A stretch of DNA of 64,000 bases, taken from positions 93,496,627-93,560,626 of the forward strand of contig NC_077223.1 in the NCBI RefSeq assembly GCF_024763615.1, read 5' to 3'. The stretch comes from Phlebotomus papatasi. Its lineage: Eukaryota; Arthropoda; Insecta; Diptera; Psychodidae. How positions within the stretch are numbered: the first letter of the stretch is position 1; every line of letters starts with the position of its first letter. Below are positions 43,266 through 56,600 of this stretch, piece after piece. Below the pieces are notes generated by a model, which saw only the letters and a program-made list of their open reading frames with translations, was not told the DNA's origin and ran no database searches. The position numbers and the translations under genes are program-made.

Positions 43266-46200
43266 TTAAAGATACTCCGTTGGAGAGATGAAGCAGGAAG
43301 CTAGGAAGTTGGATGCCATGAGTTGATCCGGCGGCAGTTTTTGCCCCATGAGATCCTTGAGTTTCTGCGTGGCCATGAGTAAAGGTGTAGCCCGTTCGGG
43401 AACAATTCTATTTGTCACCCTGGACCAGTTTTCTCGAGTCATCTCAAGATGAGGCATCAACTGTTCCTGCATCTCCAGCAAATCCCCTCCCTGGGCACAC
43501 ATGATGCAGTGTGCAAGGGTCAGACACAGCTGATCCATCAAATTGTCCCTGTGCTTGTACTCATTGAAGTCCACGAGATTGTCAGCCTGTTCCAGAGCCT
43601 GAATCAATGCCGCCCAAATACTGACAAAGTGCTGCCCATAGCGTTCCCTCGAGCTGACCGTCCCCAGAGCCACAGTCGCATTGATGCGTACTTTGAAATT
43701 GGGATTCTTCACAATTAGTCCACAGAGGACAGGAAAAACCATTGCTGGCCAATTCAGCTGTTTCTGAACAGATTCCACATAGAAGCAAGGATTCTTCATC
43801 ATATTCCCCAACGCATAGCACGCATTCCACCGTACTTTCATAAATTTCACATCCCGCACATTCTCAACGAGGCACTCAATGACACTCCTCGTCAGTTCCT
43901 GCCACTTCCGATGCATCAGCAAATCCTCCCTGATCAGATACAACAAATTCCCAATAGCTCGAACAATATTGCATCTCACCTTGTGCTGATCATCACAAGA
44001 TGCAATTGCAATTCTCAGCATCTTCTCCAACAGATCATCCCTCAGACGATCCAGCGGACTATCAGACTTCTGCTGAATATCCGTAATATTTCCCAAAGCC
44101 CATGCTGCCTTCATTCTACTCATCTCATCACCAATTGGCACCAAATCCGTCACCATTTCCGCTGTATTCTCCACAAAAACCAAATCATTCCTCAATGATG
44201 GAAACTGCGCAAAGACACTCAGTGCTCGACATGCTGATGCCCTGACAATTGTCTCATTGTCACTGCTATTCCCATGAAGCAGACTCAACATGAGAAATTG
44301 CTTATCCCTTGGCACATTCTCATAAATATGACCACCAATATTCGACAGTGCATCGCAGCATATCACCTTGACATTCATCACACTGCCCTGCAACTGTTCC
44401 GTCACAGCCGGCAGCACCAACAACCAAAATTCAATCCCAACATCCAATTCTCCAGCTGGCTTCGATGACACATTCAAAAAATACTGAGTAATTGAGTGAG
44501 CAATAAAATCCAAAGCTTTAGCTGCATTCAATACAATCACCGCTGCACTATCCCTCAGACCATTCCTCACAGCTTCACCCACCAACTTCAAATGCCCCAT
44601 GAGAATGCCAATGTGCGTGGACATTGCAGCCAAAAGGCTGAAACATTCACTCTGAATTTCCAACGATTGAACTCCACATCTTCCCGGGATCTTCCTTCCC
44701 CCCTTCTTCCCATCCTCCGTGCAAATGCTGAGACAATTGAGAACAGTTTCAAGAATCCATGACATCTTCTTTTCCCCACCCTCATCATTTACTTCCTCCT
44801 CTCCTCTCTTCTCCTCACGGTCATCTTCCCCAATTTCCTCCTCCTCCTCCCAATCTACTTCTTCTTCTTCATCTGCAACATCTCCCAAAAATACCTTGTG
44901 GATGTCTTCTGTAACCCGTCGAACACTCAATCTCTCTACTCCAATGCATTCTACGATTTCTGGCGTAAAGTCCGTGATCGAAATTATGAAGCCCATCAAA
45001 CGGAGAGCTTGCAATTTTATTGTTGCCTCCATGTGATTGACTAGTTTTCGCAAATGCTTCACAATCTCAGTAACCAGACCGGGTTTCAAGCGATGGAACG
45101 GAGTAGCCTGGAAAAAATTATATAACAATACAGTGGAACCTCGATAGAGTCAACCCCCGATAGAGTCAATCTCTAATAGGGAAAAGGCTCATAATTTTGT
45201 CCAGTTTCTTATTTTGGACACTTTGAGGATAAAATTGGACACTAAAAATAAATTGATTAATATGACGGATTTTTATTCCAATATTTGACGAATAATGAAT
45301 TCTATCTAAATATTTGTTCTTTTTGGAAGATTTTAACACTAAAAACGTTAAATTTTGAATATAATTTGAGTTGAAATTGCTTTGTTGACAATTCACTGTG
45401 AGCAATTGCTTACGAGAAATATGACAGAACTTCGTGTTTACTTCAATCTTATTTAGCTGTGGTGAAGTACTAACAATGTTTCTTAGCTTAGAATCGCATA
45501 AATTGGCTTAAGTCGCGAGTTAACTTCCACCTCACAAATATTTGTAATTAACAATAATTATTGAACGTGTACTGAGACATGAATTTACAAATTGTTTCAT
45601 TTTCAGAGGAGTACAGTAGACTCTCAATCGGGAATATGGGGCAAAATGTCATCCGGTTTAGCGATAGAATTGAGCGTCAAAGCCTTTGTAAATTCCACAA
45701 AAAGTGCTCAATAAGTGCTAAAAGTGCTCACGATAAAATAGGAAGAACTACAACGAATTTGAGCGAATTAGCTTCATAATTAAACGTGAAAATTGTCAAC
45801 AAAATTTGACGCCCGATTGAAAAAGAGCCGATTGAGTGAGAGTCTACTGTATTAGTGCATTTCAGTAGATATATCTGCATAAAAACCCACGAAAGTTATT
45901 TTTTGCGAGTGCCAGAAAATGTTAAGCCTCGTTCGTAGTATGTCAGGAACTGACTTGGCTATGAACGAGCTTAGTCGTCTCTGGACTTTAGTCATAAGTG
46001 TGTCTAGGGCATAAGCCTATGATCGCAATGTTTGAGCCATCATTAATTTGGAAGTGAATAATATTATGGCACAAAAAGAAAAATGTACAGGTAGGGTGGA
46101 ATCACCACTTCTAGCCACGTATATTGAAAACGCTATTTTTCACGATTTATGAAATAAATGAGCCGCAAAGTTACTTGTATTTTTATTGCTGCTACGTATA

Positions 46201-49200
46201 GAGTCGAAAAACACTCATTTTTTGTTTTGAATTTAAATGTTTGAGCATTTTTTAGAGGAATATTTTAAGCAAGTGCATCGAATCCAATATTTCTTACCAA
46301 ATATAGTAAGTGTCATGAAACTTTTATCGAACAAAATTTACGATTTTGAATAAATAATTTGTCTATTGTACATTTAATTACATTCGACGAATACATAAGA
46401 TTTGTATTTAGTTAGTTAATATTTCATTTTATATTATTTTTATGTAAAAATGAGCCATGGCGGAAAATGGTAATATTCTAAAATTGATTCACCACCTGTC
46501 GCCATAACTTTTCAATAGGCGACGCTAACTTCACTTCATAGATTCTCAGTTGTCAAATCTACTTTGTTCACTTTCTACAATAGTCTAATAATTTGATTTC
46601 TCAAATAAAAGTGAAGAAAAATCATTTAAAGAGAGTAATAATAAAGTGATCACAAGGAAAAAAGAAATGCTGAATGTATTCTTTGCATAATATTGCTCTA
46701 AATAATCGAGTTTAAACCTTTGGGTAGCGAGAAGTGGTTACGGAACTGGCGAAAAGTGGTAAAAAGTGGCGACGAAGTGGTTATTTTTGCATTGTTAATA
46801 AAAATCAATTTTTATGTACTCCCGCGTTGAATTGTAGGATAATTGTTTTGAAGAATCTAGAGCCAATATATCAAAGAAGCTTTGTGTCAAATTTGAGTTA
46901 TCTGATAATAAGGGGTCAAAAATTATAATACAGTAGACTCTCGCTTAGCCGTGAGAGCGGGTCCAAATGTCATACGGTTTTTGAGAGTGATACCCATTAA
47001 ATTGTTTGAAATCCAACGATTTTTTTGTTTACATTGAAAATTTAAGGAGTGAATCCTGACCTGACTGAATCCGACAGTCTCTCTAAACATGCGTACTGTC
47101 CAAAAAAGTTACAGTGAGTAAGAATTACAGTAGATAGAGCACATTTGCTTAACAAAAAAAGCCCAAAACCGGGAACAATGTGTCATCAAAATTTTGAAAA
47201 TCCAACTGCTTCACGGATTTTTTTATGTCTACCCGGAAAAAGAGTCCACGGATAAGCGAGAGTCTACTGTATTCATAATAACGTTTTTCTAGTTTATTTT
47301 TTTTTCATTTCATTTCATGTAATACTTTTGAGCTAGGGCTCTTGAAAGAAAAATTTTGACATATATATTTAGGTGTTCAAGGAATTCAATGTTTGTGTGT
47401 TAGCGGCCATCGCCGTCTTAGAGTTGGTAACCAACCTCCAGAGTAACAAAGTTAGAAGTTGAAAAAAGCCTTAGGAAGCGTATTTCTTAAGCGAATGTGG
47501 ACATTTCGGGATTTTCGGAAAGGTCTTGGAATTTCTAACAAGTCTAATCCGGTTTGAATTGCTTATAAACCAGAAATGAACCGATAACACGTATTTCGTG
47601 ACTTATAAATGTATTGTACAGTAGACTCTCTCTCAATTGGGCTTTTGGGGCGAAATGTCATCCGGTTTATCGATAGATTTGGGCGTCAAAGCCTTTGTAA
47701 ATCCCACAAAAAGCGCTCAATTATAAAGAATCACGATAAAATAGGAAGAACTACAGCGAATTTGAGCAAATTTGCTTCATAATTAAACGTGAAAATTGTC
47801 AACAAAATTTGTCGCCCGATTGAAAAAGAGCCGATTGAGTGAGTGTCTACTGTAAGTCCATTTACAGTATAGTTTGAGGGCAGGGGTGAGCAAGAACAGT
47901 TTGAAACCGAATAAACGTCAAACCAAGTTTATCCAGGTAGAGTTTTGACCAATGACGTACAAACAAATTTCATTTGACGTTTGTTCGGCTTGAAACGGTG
48001 CTTGCTCACCGCTGAAGAATAGTATCATTGGATGCAGAGACCTCAAATCTACCTGCATCCAAATAAAACAGAGTAAAACGAAGGGTGATGGGCATGTCAA
48101 AGGATCCAGGGTCGACTTATTGAGGGGAGGGTCGCCGAAAGTTTTAAGTTTTATCTCCAACCGTTTGACCTCTACAGTAGACTCTCTCAAATTCGGGCAT
48201 ATGGGGCCGAAATGTCAGTCGAATTAGATAGAAATTCGGGCGATAGACTTTTTGAAATGCAACGATTTTTTATTCATGTGCATATAGATATTGAGTTTAC
48301 ACACTCATATATAACGTAAATTGCATGAAAATCCTTCAATAATGCAAAATCACATCAAAACTGTAATTTTCTAAAACAAATAAAAACCGTCTAAAACGTG
48401 AAGATATGTTGAGAAAAGTAGTCCCCGGGGGGTGGAAGGTGAAAATTTTGCAGGACAAAAAATAGAGCGATATTACTGCTTTCTCTGTAAATGTAGTTTG
48501 GGCAATAATAAATATAGCCGAGACTTGCGAGATTGCTCAGGTCGTCTTTTCGTCCATTTGACCTTGAATTATTCCTAATAGTATTTTGTGAAGGTCAAGC
48601 ATTTAAAACGTTTTAGATAGCGTATTTTTGAACAGATTCGAGCAAGTTTGGATTCGTTGAGAAGGTTTTTGAATTCTTAAGAGGTCCTGAACGGTTTCAA
48701 CGGCGACTATGATTTTCGTACGGCTCTGGGGCCTTTCAAAATGATAAATACTCACCGGAACAAGAACAATGAAGCACTTGAGTAGCTGAACCACGATAGG
48801 TGAAAGTGATTCTGTGTCTAATGCTTGAAAGAGGGCTCTGTAGATTTCCAAAATCATATTTCCCAGAGCCACGGAGAATGGAGTGAAAGATGTGGATTCC
48901 CTTTCGGTACTCTCTGCCTGATAGAGGTACTTCTTGGCGTCATGAAGGAGGCAGGAGATAGTTTGGAGAGCACTGATGCGACATCGATGATTCGGATCAC
49001 TGAGGATGCACTTGGTCAGGAACATCCCGCCGGGGTAGTTGATGTCATTTGTGGAAAAAAGACAATGCCAGTAGCCAAACATTGTCCTTTGTTCGACCAC
49101 TTTTGGCAGAGTTCCTATTAACTGGATGGCAGTGAGGCGGACGCGATACTTCTTTTTGTCCCTGATATCCTGACTGAATTTACTGCCGGCTGAATCGGAC

Positions 49201-50338
49201 AGTTCTGATTCACTGGTGGGCTGTGTCAGGTGTTCTTCTGAAGAATCACCTAGATTGCAGTCCACAGAGACACTTTCGTAGGAATAAGGCTTGAGGAATT
49301 GACTGGTATCTTCATTTTTGGATTTTTTGTTCTTCCTATGGGATTTCTGAGCAGTTTTCCTGGTCTTCTTCTGCCTGATGATCTTTCCGCCTTTGTTTAC
49401 GGATGGATTCTGGGGTTCTAGAAGAATCTGTTGGGATGGAGTGACTTTCTGTGGTTTCAACCACTCTTCTTCGACATACCCTGTGACCATAAATGTTCGA
49501 GCAGCTCCTAGAACCTCTCCTAAATTATCCTGAATCCACGCAGAATGCAATTCTGCAAGGATTTTGAGGATATTTAAACTTCGGTAGATGAATGTTGCGT
49601 AGTGTGTCTCGCCAAGACTTCCCAATTCCCATCGGTAAATGTTTCTGAGTACTATATCTCCCAGTTTTGTGATGTAATCTTCTGGAATCTTCACCACAGC
49701 CTCGGCTTCTGTGTAACTGTCCAGGATTGTTTCAACACAAGACAATGCACTCTGGAGGATATCTTCTTCTGTGTTCTTTTCATGCTCTAGCTCTGGGCTA
49801 TTTCCCAGTTTCGGATTCTTCAGGAGTTTCGTGAAGAGTCCTCTGTCCACAGATAGGAATCTTTCATAGGGGATTTCTATGGCATTGACATTGTCTAGGA
49901 ATAGGACATTGAAAGCTTTTAATGCATCACAGACTACAGCATGGAATTTCTTTTCAAGACACTTCAGAAGCCACACAATATTGAGGCTGGCAATGTTAGG
50001 AGGGACTCTGATTTTCTGTTTCTTCACCAAGGAAACTAACAAATAACATGCCTTCACTATCAGTGTGTCCTCATGTGGAGGAATCTTCGGAAATGCACCC
50101 ATCAGAGCCAGAGCACACTGGCAATACAAAAACATATTAACTTCAAGAATTCCTTAACAAAATTACCAAAAAATCTTACTTTTTGGTCAGCAATTTGCTG
50201 ATGGCGAAAACAGATGGCATTTAATTCATTGAGCACTAGATTTATTTCAATCACTGACGCACTACTATGATCATCGTAGTGATTTAGGAAGAGAAATCTC
50301 GTACATAAATTGGAAAATTCACTCCTTTCACTCTCCAT
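43266..50338 (-). CDS. HEATR6: HEAT repeat-containing protein 6, right copy
   Basis: Exons 50338-50180, 50117-48756 and 45107-43266, each the same length as in the left copy; 1120 aa, open throughout. Features are as in the left copy: a HEAT/ARM solenoid with a Lys-rich linker and an acidic run. About 13 residues differ, for example in the acidic linker (EEEVNDEGGEKK here, VVEVNDEDGEKK on the left), and IPEDY replaces IPDEY. The 3.6-kb intron 2 carries different transposons from the left copy. The start ATG is 275 bp from the divergent kinesin ATG. Confidence 0.92.
45614..45849. mobile_element. pogo-like MITE, 236 bp
   Basis: Ends CAGTAGACTCTCAATCGG and its near complement, with TA on each side. 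It closely resembles the copy at 47619-47852. Confidence 0.75.
46094..46930. mobile_element. GGGTGGA-family element, end interrupted by a MITE
   Basis: It starts TA-GGGTGGAATCACCACTT and runs parallel to 53944-54851, but its last part is replaced at a TA by the pogo-like MITE starting at 46931. Confidence 0.6.
46931..47269. mobile_element. pogo-like MITE, 339 bp
   Basis: Ends CAGTAGACTCTCGCTTAGCC and a close complement ending GCGAGAGTCTACTG, with TA on both sides. The terminus resembles published pogo ends (from memory). Confidence 0.75.
47619..47852. mobile_element. pogo-like MITE, 234 bp
   Basis: Ends CAGTAGACTCTCTCTC and the near complement, with TA on both sides. The interior matches the copy at 45614-45849 (CGGTTTATCGATAGA-like word and a GATTGAAAAAGAGCCGATTG end). 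Confidence 0.75.
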
Positions 50339-50613
50339 TTGGGAAAATGCAAAATATTTTGGAAAATAAAAACAGAATTTCACAACTTAACCCAACTTTT
50401 TTTCCAAAATATCATCGATATTTCCAACGATATTCTATGATATTTAGATATATCGGAGCAAAAATTGAAATATCGCCAACGAAAACAGAAAACATAGTCT
50501 GTGACAACCGCAACGGTTTTTAAGACGAGCTTGATTGATAGCGTTACTTGTAATTATTATTCTTGGAAAAAACTTATATTTTCACAGTATTTTATTGAAG
50601 TAACTATTTGAAA
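50339..50613. promoter_or_regulatory. Shared divergent promoter of HEATR6 and kinesin-5, right arm
   Basis: 275 bp lie between the two start codons. It is the counterpart of 12607-12870, but a 3-bp insertion changes TATCGATA to TATCATCGATA (near 50410-50421), so the perfect 8-bp DRE match is lost. Other ATATCG words are kept. Confidence 0.6.
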
Positions 50614-53600
50614 ATGGATACAAGTGGTCCCAGCACTAACACGAAAAGCCGAGGAAATCAAAATATTCAGGTCTATCTGCGTGTTCGGTGAGTTTGGTAT
50701 AAAATGTCTTTGGGAGTCTTATGTACTTAATGTTCTGTTATTTTCAGGCCACTGTCTGTCCGGGAGCATCATCAGCGTTCAGTTGAAGTAGTGGAAGTTC
50801 CCACAAACCGGGATATTCAGGTGCGACAGACGCACGATGCAAAGATCGCCAAGAAATTCACATTTGATCGAGTGTTTGGGGATAAGTCCAAACAAAAGGA
50901 TGTCTACCATACAGTCGTGGCTCCCTTTATCGGTGAAGTCCTCAGTGGGTACAATTGCACGGTATTTGCTTACGGACAGACAGGCACGGGGAAGACGTAC
51001 ACGATGGTGGGCGATGAGGCTCCTCTACTAAAAGCATCCTGGGAGGACGATAGTCCACTTGGTATCATCCCAAGGGCAGTGGTGCATCTCTTTGATGAAC
51101 TAAGAATGATGGATGTTGAGTTTTCCATGAGAATATCCTATTTGGAGTTGTACAATGAGGAGCTGTGCGACCTCTTGGCAACAGAAGACAACAAAATTCG
51201 CATCTACGATGATACCACAAAGAAGGGATCTGTCATTGTTCATGGACTAGAGGAAATTCCAGTCCACAGCAAGGATGATGTTTACAAGCTCCTGGCTAAA
51301 GGTAAGGGTGATTATTGTGTTTAGTGTAGGATCATTGAGAGAGATTCTTAACAATTTCACATTTATTGCAATCCTAACAAAATCGTATGTTCTCCGATTT
51401 GGCTCAAACTTTGCCAGAATGAGTTTTGCCACTCCCTAATCACGAATATATGGGAGGCTAACAAAATCTCCTGTCCGGCCAGCCGCTCTTTGATCTTTAT
51501 AACTGTCAATAAAAAAAAAATGAAGAATATCAACGGCCCCTATGGAATTGACCGGTCTCCAGTCCCTTACAGCCAAGCCTGGCAAAAATACTTTTTTTTT
51601 TATAGTGAGCTATATGAAGTCAACTCATAAATTGATGTCCTACTCAGGTCACAGTGCTTTACCAATAACTCAGCCCCTATGGCATCGATCGATCTCAAAT
51701 TTTAGTATGTTATAGCTGGGCCTAAGGCCTTTCGATCAGTACCAAACTTAACTCTCTAACGGGTAAGACCGCCTCCAGGCGGTCTTCACAAAAATCACAT
51801 TTACAGCGACAATAAAGGTTTTATTTATTTAAAAGTGCTATAGTGTCCTCGGTAATAGTCTTATAAACATCTCTTAAAAGTTTGAACTCATTTTGACTCT
51901 TCGTTTTGTTGCTATTCGCAGTTTTGTGTGACAGGTCAGAGAAAAAGTAACAAAAAATATTTGTGCAAAAAAACTCATTTCCAATTTCCATAAAAATACC
52001 GATTTAAAGTTATCTGACTAAAATAAATTTATTTTTTACTGAAAGATACAGTAGAGTCTCGCTATAGTCCATATTTGGTTTCAAATTTGACACTTGGGTC
52101 GCACACTATAGTCCATGTAATTTTTTAAAATTATCAACGACTTTTAGTATTGAAATTGCTCGACGGCTTCCACTTTCTTTGCGATTGTGGTACTTGTCCT
52201 CGCTCTCTTCATTATGGATCACAATTATCACAACTACTTAATAAAATTTGCCAAAAATATTAAAATAATTATGCATGTCGCATACTAAAAAACATAACCT
52301 AACTTAAAATCAGTGTTTTGAAATCAACGGTCGATAAATTGTGGACTATAGAGCGATGGCCTATAGCGAGACTCTACTGTATGTCATTTTACTTTGCATA
52401 TTTTATTTAAAAAAATTGAAAAAACTAAAAATGTGAATTTTAGAAGCAAAAAGAGTTTTAAAAAAAAATTATATTTTCTCACCTAGCGCTTAAACTAAAA
52501 GAAATAATGAAGAATGGATGGTTTTTTCGACTTTATTGGATCATAATTATCCTAGAAAACATTGTTTTAGAACTTTTCTTCGAATATTAAAGAAAACACC
52601 GTTAGAGGGTTAAGGTAGCCCGATCCGACCCCCTGACCCGAGCTAGAAGGGGTCAAATATTTAATTTTCAAATGGACATATCTCCGGTTCTAATCATCGA
52701 ATTTTCAAAAAAATTGGTGTTTTGGAAAGCTCTCGTGAAATGTCACTTCCCCTTCTAACATCAGAAGTTTATAAAACCACCGCTAGGGGTGCTATTATTA
52801 AAATAAAGATTTTTAAATTTTCTAAATAAAATAACTCAAATTCCTTTGTGCATCAATTTCAATATCACATAAACTCAATTATCTCGACTGTCGCTGAACC
52901 GATTTTGATGATTACTTCAGCATAATTGTAGAGGACATTTATATCTATATTTCGTCCATACATCACTTTTCGATCAGACAATGCGATCTGTCCGATTTTG
53001 CCGTTTAAGTGTGAAAAAAGTGACTTTTCCCATAATAAGGCTTTGAAACCACTCAGATGTCAATTTGACTACTTCTTCTCGACCAAGACTTAAAATATGG
53101 TTTGAAATGGAAACTCTCACAAAATACAACAATTCTTTATTATAGTTGAAGTTCATCAAATGAACACTTGGGGCGCTCTGGGCGAAAAAACGAGTTCAGA
53201 AACAAACAACCTCGATTATCTCGGCTTCTGAGTAATTGATGAGATCAAGTTCTACGGTAAAATTATAGAAAACATTCTGGTCTGCATTTCACCCATATGT
53301 CACTTTTCTGTCAGTTCATCCAAATCTTTGATATTTTGGTTTAAATATAAAATTTGTATAATTTCACGAATTTGATTCAAAATAACTGAATAGCGTTAGC
53401 TATTAGCGAGTTAGCTCACATTAAGAATCTCACCTACATAAGCCGGTTAGGATTATCTGTCCCTTTTAATTTATTGGCTGTGACCTTACTTCACACTTAA
53501 ACTCAAGATCTGTCCTCTTTCTATTTAATTTGTTAATATTTGGGTGTCCTCAGTACCTGTCGAGTCTTCTGGTTAGGGGGGCTCGACCAGGGTCCGGGGA

Positions 53601-56600
53601 CTCATAGTGCCTAAGGTCATGAGTGACTGTCTTTACCGGTCATTTTTTGTAAAGAGCTTAGTTATCTTTAACTCCGTTCCAAGTGATTTGCGTAGGTCTG
53701 CAGATGGCATCCGACGCTTTTTTCAGGCTGAATCTTAAGGAAGCACTTATTAGATTTTTTCTTATTTAATTTTCATTTACCTTTTCTTATACTATTGTAA
53801 ATCCTTCTCTTATTTTTCTTTTTTATTTCTTTCTTTTTTGTTGCTATTTTTTTACTTGTTTTTCTTTTTCTCTTTATCACAATTGTAAACGGGATGAACC
53901 CTATTTTCGTGATTGAATAAATATTACTAAAAATGTTAATATAGGGTGGAATCACCACTTCTCGCCAGTGCCCCACTTCTCGCCACGTATATTGAAATAG
54001 CTATTTTTCACAATTCATGAAATAAATTAGCCGCAAAGTTACGTGTATCTTTACTGCTGTTACTTATAGAGTCGAAAAACACTAATTTTTTGTTTTGAAT
54101 TTAAATATTTGAGCATATTTTAGAGGAATATTTTAAGCAAGTGCATCGAATCCAATATTTCTTACCAAATATAGTAAGTGTCATGAAACTTTTATCGAAC
54201 AAAATATACGATTTTAAATAAATAATTTGTCTATTGTACATTTAATTACATTCGAGGAATACATAAAATTTGTATTTAGTTAGTTAATATTTCACTTTAT
54301 ATAATTCTTATGTAAAAATGAGCCATGGCGGAAAGTGGTAATATTCTGAAATTGATTCACCACCTGTCGCCATAGCTTTTCAATAGGCGACGCTAACTTC
54401 ACTTCATAGATTCTCAGTTGTCAAATCTACTTTGTTCACTTTCTACAATAGTCTAATAATTTGATTTCTCAAATAAAAGTGAAGAAAAATCATTTAATGT
54501 TAGTAATAATAAGGTGATCATGAGGAAAAAAATGCTGAATGTATTCTTTGCATATTTTTGCTCAAAATAATCGAGTTTGAACTTTTCCAAGTGGGTGGCG
54601 AGAAGTGATTACAGAACTGGCGAAAAGTGGTAAAAGGTGGCGACGAACTGGTTATTTTTGCATTGTTAATGAAAAACAGTTTTTTAGGTACTCCCGCGTT
54701 AAATTGTAGGACAATTGTTTTGACGAATCTAGAGTCAATATATCTAAGTAGTTTTGTGTCAAATTTGAGTTATCTGACTTGAGGGGTCAAAAGTTATAAT
54801 ACAATAAATTTCACTTTTTCCTAAAATTGGCGATGAGTGGTTACTCCACCCTACTAAAATTTCATCGAAATCGCTTCATAAACACCGAAAATCCAGTCCG
54901 GTAAAGACATTTTCGATTATAGCTCGGGTCAGCGAACATCAAGGGAGGAGTGAAGCCTATCGTTGTAAAAGTCTCGACCTCAGCAGCAATATATTAAAAT
55001 TTAAAGAAAAAGAACCGTCTAGTTTTCAAAATATTGAAAATCAAATTTTCGAAAATCGATTTTTCCATTCATCGGACCTTCACTGATTATAGCTGGACCT
55101 AAGACCTTTTGAATAAGAAAAAGTTAGACCAAAATTTGAATTCTTCAACTTCATGCGATTTAATCGAATAATCGTTTTTCGAAATTTCAATGTCAAATAA
55201 TTTCGAAAACTAGACGGTGCTTTTTCTTTAAATTTTAATATGTTGTAGATGAGGCGAAGACCTTTCCAACGATGTGTTGCAGTCCTCCCTTGCTGTTCCC
55301 TAACTTGAGCCATAATCCAGAATTCAACTCAAAATTGAATTTTCATGCCACACGTTGCAAGGACTTCGAGTTGCACTTGTCGAGGTCACCTGTAAAGAAT
55401 CTCATATACCATAAGCTTATCTGGGCTTAACTCTTTCCAAACCACAACATATCCAGCGAACGAATTTCAGTGAAACTCACTTTATTGTACCTCTTAGTGG
55501 TCAAATATGATAAAATTATTTCAAAATGATAAAATCGCGAAAAATCACGATTTTTGACCAAGAATATCTTAGCTCAGGGGTTAATTGGGATCACGCAAAA
55601 AATATCCTAGATTTGGACGTCCTTATAGTTTAAAATATCCAGAAGAATCGGATTTTTATCGATTCTAAATAGTCCAATAAAATTTTTTTTCCGTGGGTAC
55701 TCAGAGCCCCAAAGGAGACGAAAGAGTCAACAATGGTATTCCCAGCTGGCTCATGCTAAGAATCTCATCTACAATAAATTGATCTAGGACAGGGTGGTGA
55801 CATTAGCTCTGAAAAATGTGACCAGTTTTAGTATAAATTTTTTCATGTTTTCGTACACATTTCACGAGATGTCTTTAAAACTACGTAGGTTGCCAATTTG
55901 GGGTTTTCGGTTGCATAATCTAAATTAAATTGGCTTTTATTTTGTATTTGTATTATCTGCTAATTCATACTACAGTGACAGAAAATAGCTAATAAACTCA
56001 AAAGTTTTTTCGGCACTCTAAAAATATATGGAAAACATAAGAAACGTCATGCCCCTGATCTAGGCTAATCTATAGCTAAAGTTTCAAAAGAAGTACATTT
56101 ACTTTAGGCTAATCCTCTCTTATAGGTCAGGAGAGGCGGAAAACTGCAACAACGCTCATGAATGCTCAATCATCTCGCTCCCACACGGTCTTCTCAATTC
56201 TCGTGCACATTAAAGAGAATGGTATCGATGGTGAGGAGATGCTGAAAACTGGTAAGCTCAATCTGGTTGATTTAGCGGGCAGTGAGAATATCACAAAGGC
56301 AGGAAATGAGAAGGGTATAAGAACACGTGAGACTGTAAATATTAATCAGTCTCTATTGACTTTGGGACGAGTGATAACGGCTCTGGTTGAGCGTCAGCCT
56401 CATGTGCCATATCGTGAGTCAAAGTTGACGAGATTGCTGCAGGAGTCTCTGGGTGGACGCACGAAAACATCAATTATTGCAACAATATCGCCTGGACACA
56501 AGGATCTGGAGGAGACATTGAATACATTGGATTATGCCCATAGGGCCAAGAACATTCAGAATCGACCTGAAATTAATCAGCGACTGACCAAGAAGACTGT

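Larger units (their letters stand above)
45108..48755 (-). other. HEATR6 intron 2, right arm
   Basis: GT/AG intron of 3.6 kb, similar in total length to the left copy but with different content: three complete pogo-like MITEs (45614, 46931, 47619), a further single end near 48175, and a truncated GGGTGGA-family element (46094-46930). No gene was seen. The sequence TACAGTGGAACCTCGATAGA at its 3' side is shared with the left arm (18040-18058). Confidence 0.65.
51302..56125 (+). other. Kinesin-5 intron 2, right arm
   Basis: 4.8 kb, no gene of its own. It matches the left intron except for a nested pogo-like MITE (52049-52379), the missing TTAA MITE (empty site 53005-53008) and a GGGTGGA-family element (53944-54851) in place of the left arm's palindrome. 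Confidence 0.7.
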
